A stretch of DNA of 7,033 nucleotides from assembly GCA_029287105.1 (NCBI GenBank), contig JARFRT010000496.1, positions 1-7,033 of the forward strand, written 5' to 3'. The position numbers and the translations under genes are program-made. Shown here piece by piece: positions 6,695 to 7,033 of the stretch. The number at the start of each line of letters is the position of its first letter. Positions within the stretch are counted from its first letter, which is position 1. The notes beneath the pieces are model-generated. The model was not told the DNA's origin, did not search any database, and saw only the letters and a list, made by a program, of their open reading frames with translations. This DNA is from Akkermansiaceae bacterium. GTDB lineage: Bacteria; Verrucomicrobiota; Verrucomicrobiia; Verrucomicrobiales; Akkermansiaceae.

Positions 6695-7033
6695 ATGTCT
6701 TCATCACGCCGCTCATTTCTCAAGCAATCCTCTCTAGCAGCCGCCGCCAGCGCACTTCCCGCGCAATGGGTTAGCGCCAAAGGTTTGCCGAAAAACCGAA
6801 AAATAAAACTCCGCTATGCGGTCGCCTCTGATCTGCACTACGGGTCGGGAGGGGCACGCTCTGTCAAAATGGCGGAGGACATGGTCGATTGGATCAACAC
6901 GGAGAAAAAGAAGAATGGACTGGATGCGTTTATCCTCAACGGCGACCTCGGTCATGACCGGGCGGACTTCCTGACCAAACTCCGGGACAAGCACCTCGAG
7001 AAGCTCAGAGTTCCATACTATTGTGGCAAGGGG
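6695..7033 (+). CDS. Tat-exported metallophosphoesterase, N-terminal 113 residues only
   Basis: The frame opens at ATG 6695 and is still open at the right edge. Residues 4-10 are a twin-arginine signal, SRRSFLK, followed by the Ala-rich stretch SSLAAAASALPA; cleavage probably falls near residue 28. Residues 41-50 carry the first calcineurin-like metal motif D-x-H (ASDLHYG, D46 and H48), residues 81-89 the second, GD followed by HDR (GD at 83-84, with H87 D88), and the visible end VPYYCGKG is where this superfamily normally continues with the NHD metal-binding motif. Enzymes of this superfamily hydrolyse phosphate mono- or diesters using two bound metal ions; the substrate cannot be told from this fragment. 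Tat export implies folding, and perhaps metal loading, in the cytoplasm. No Shine-Dalgarno is obvious. It follows the PEP-CTERM terminator and probably has its own promoter in 6651-6694, where I could not pick out clear boxes. Confidence 0.88.
   Translation, partial: MSSSRRSFLKQSSLAAAASALPAQWVSAKGLPKNRKIKLRYAVASDLHYGSGGARSVKMAEDMVDWINTEKKKNGLDAFILNGDLGHDRADFLTKLRDKHLEKLRVPYYCGKG

Noticed and set aside
6734..6994. Minus-strand frame of 86 codons near the right edge
   Set aside because: It is antisense to the Tat signal and metal-binding motifs of the phosphoesterase.

Overview
The window most likely comes from a Verrucomicrobiota bacterium of the Akkermansiaceae/Rubritaleaceae type (Haloferula, Roseibacillus or Luteolibacter-like). 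Three things suggest this. One is a PEP-CTERM/exosortase-sorted surface protein. Another is a winged-helix regulator with a LacI/XylR-type sensor whose wording (MPLTLLSRADQVA..., Arg-rich linker, ...EGATIGP end) matches a family I recall as expanded in these bacteria. The third is a very large secreted protein carrying a PDZ-like domain, an alpha-helical barrel, HEAT-like repeats and several beta-sandwich modules. These attributions rest on recognition from memory, not on a search.

Layout. Positions 1-4242 are one minus-strand reading frame of 1414 codons with no stop; it starts with a signal peptide at 4242 and runs off the left edge. Positions 4243-4602 are a 360-base non-coding gap with two good inverted repeats. 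Positions 4603-5667 (minus) encode a 354-residue GntR-type/periplasmic-binding-protein-type repressor. Positions 5668-5830 are a divergent intergenic region. It holds a palindrome that spans the regulator's putative -35 and -10 boxes, a GC-rich hairpin, and a second, longer hairpin that contains a sigma-54-like GG-N10-GC element. Positions 5831-6571 (plus) encode a small PEP-CTERM protein that is visibly AT-richer than its neighbours, followed by a strong intrinsic terminator (6613-6650). From 6695 to the right edge (plus) is the N-terminus of a Tat-exported metallophosphoesterase.

How the parts relate. Nothing shows the four genes to be one pathway. The regulator could control itself, its divergent PEP-CTERM neighbour, and possibly the large secreted protein downstream on the same strand. 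All three large products besides the regulator are exported (two by Sec-type signals, one by a Tat signal), so the window is dominated by cell-envelope and extracellular functions. No RNA genes, CRISPR arrays, insertion sequences or phage genes were seen. I found no convincing novel system; the least explained items are the large multi-domain protein and the structured divergent promoter region.
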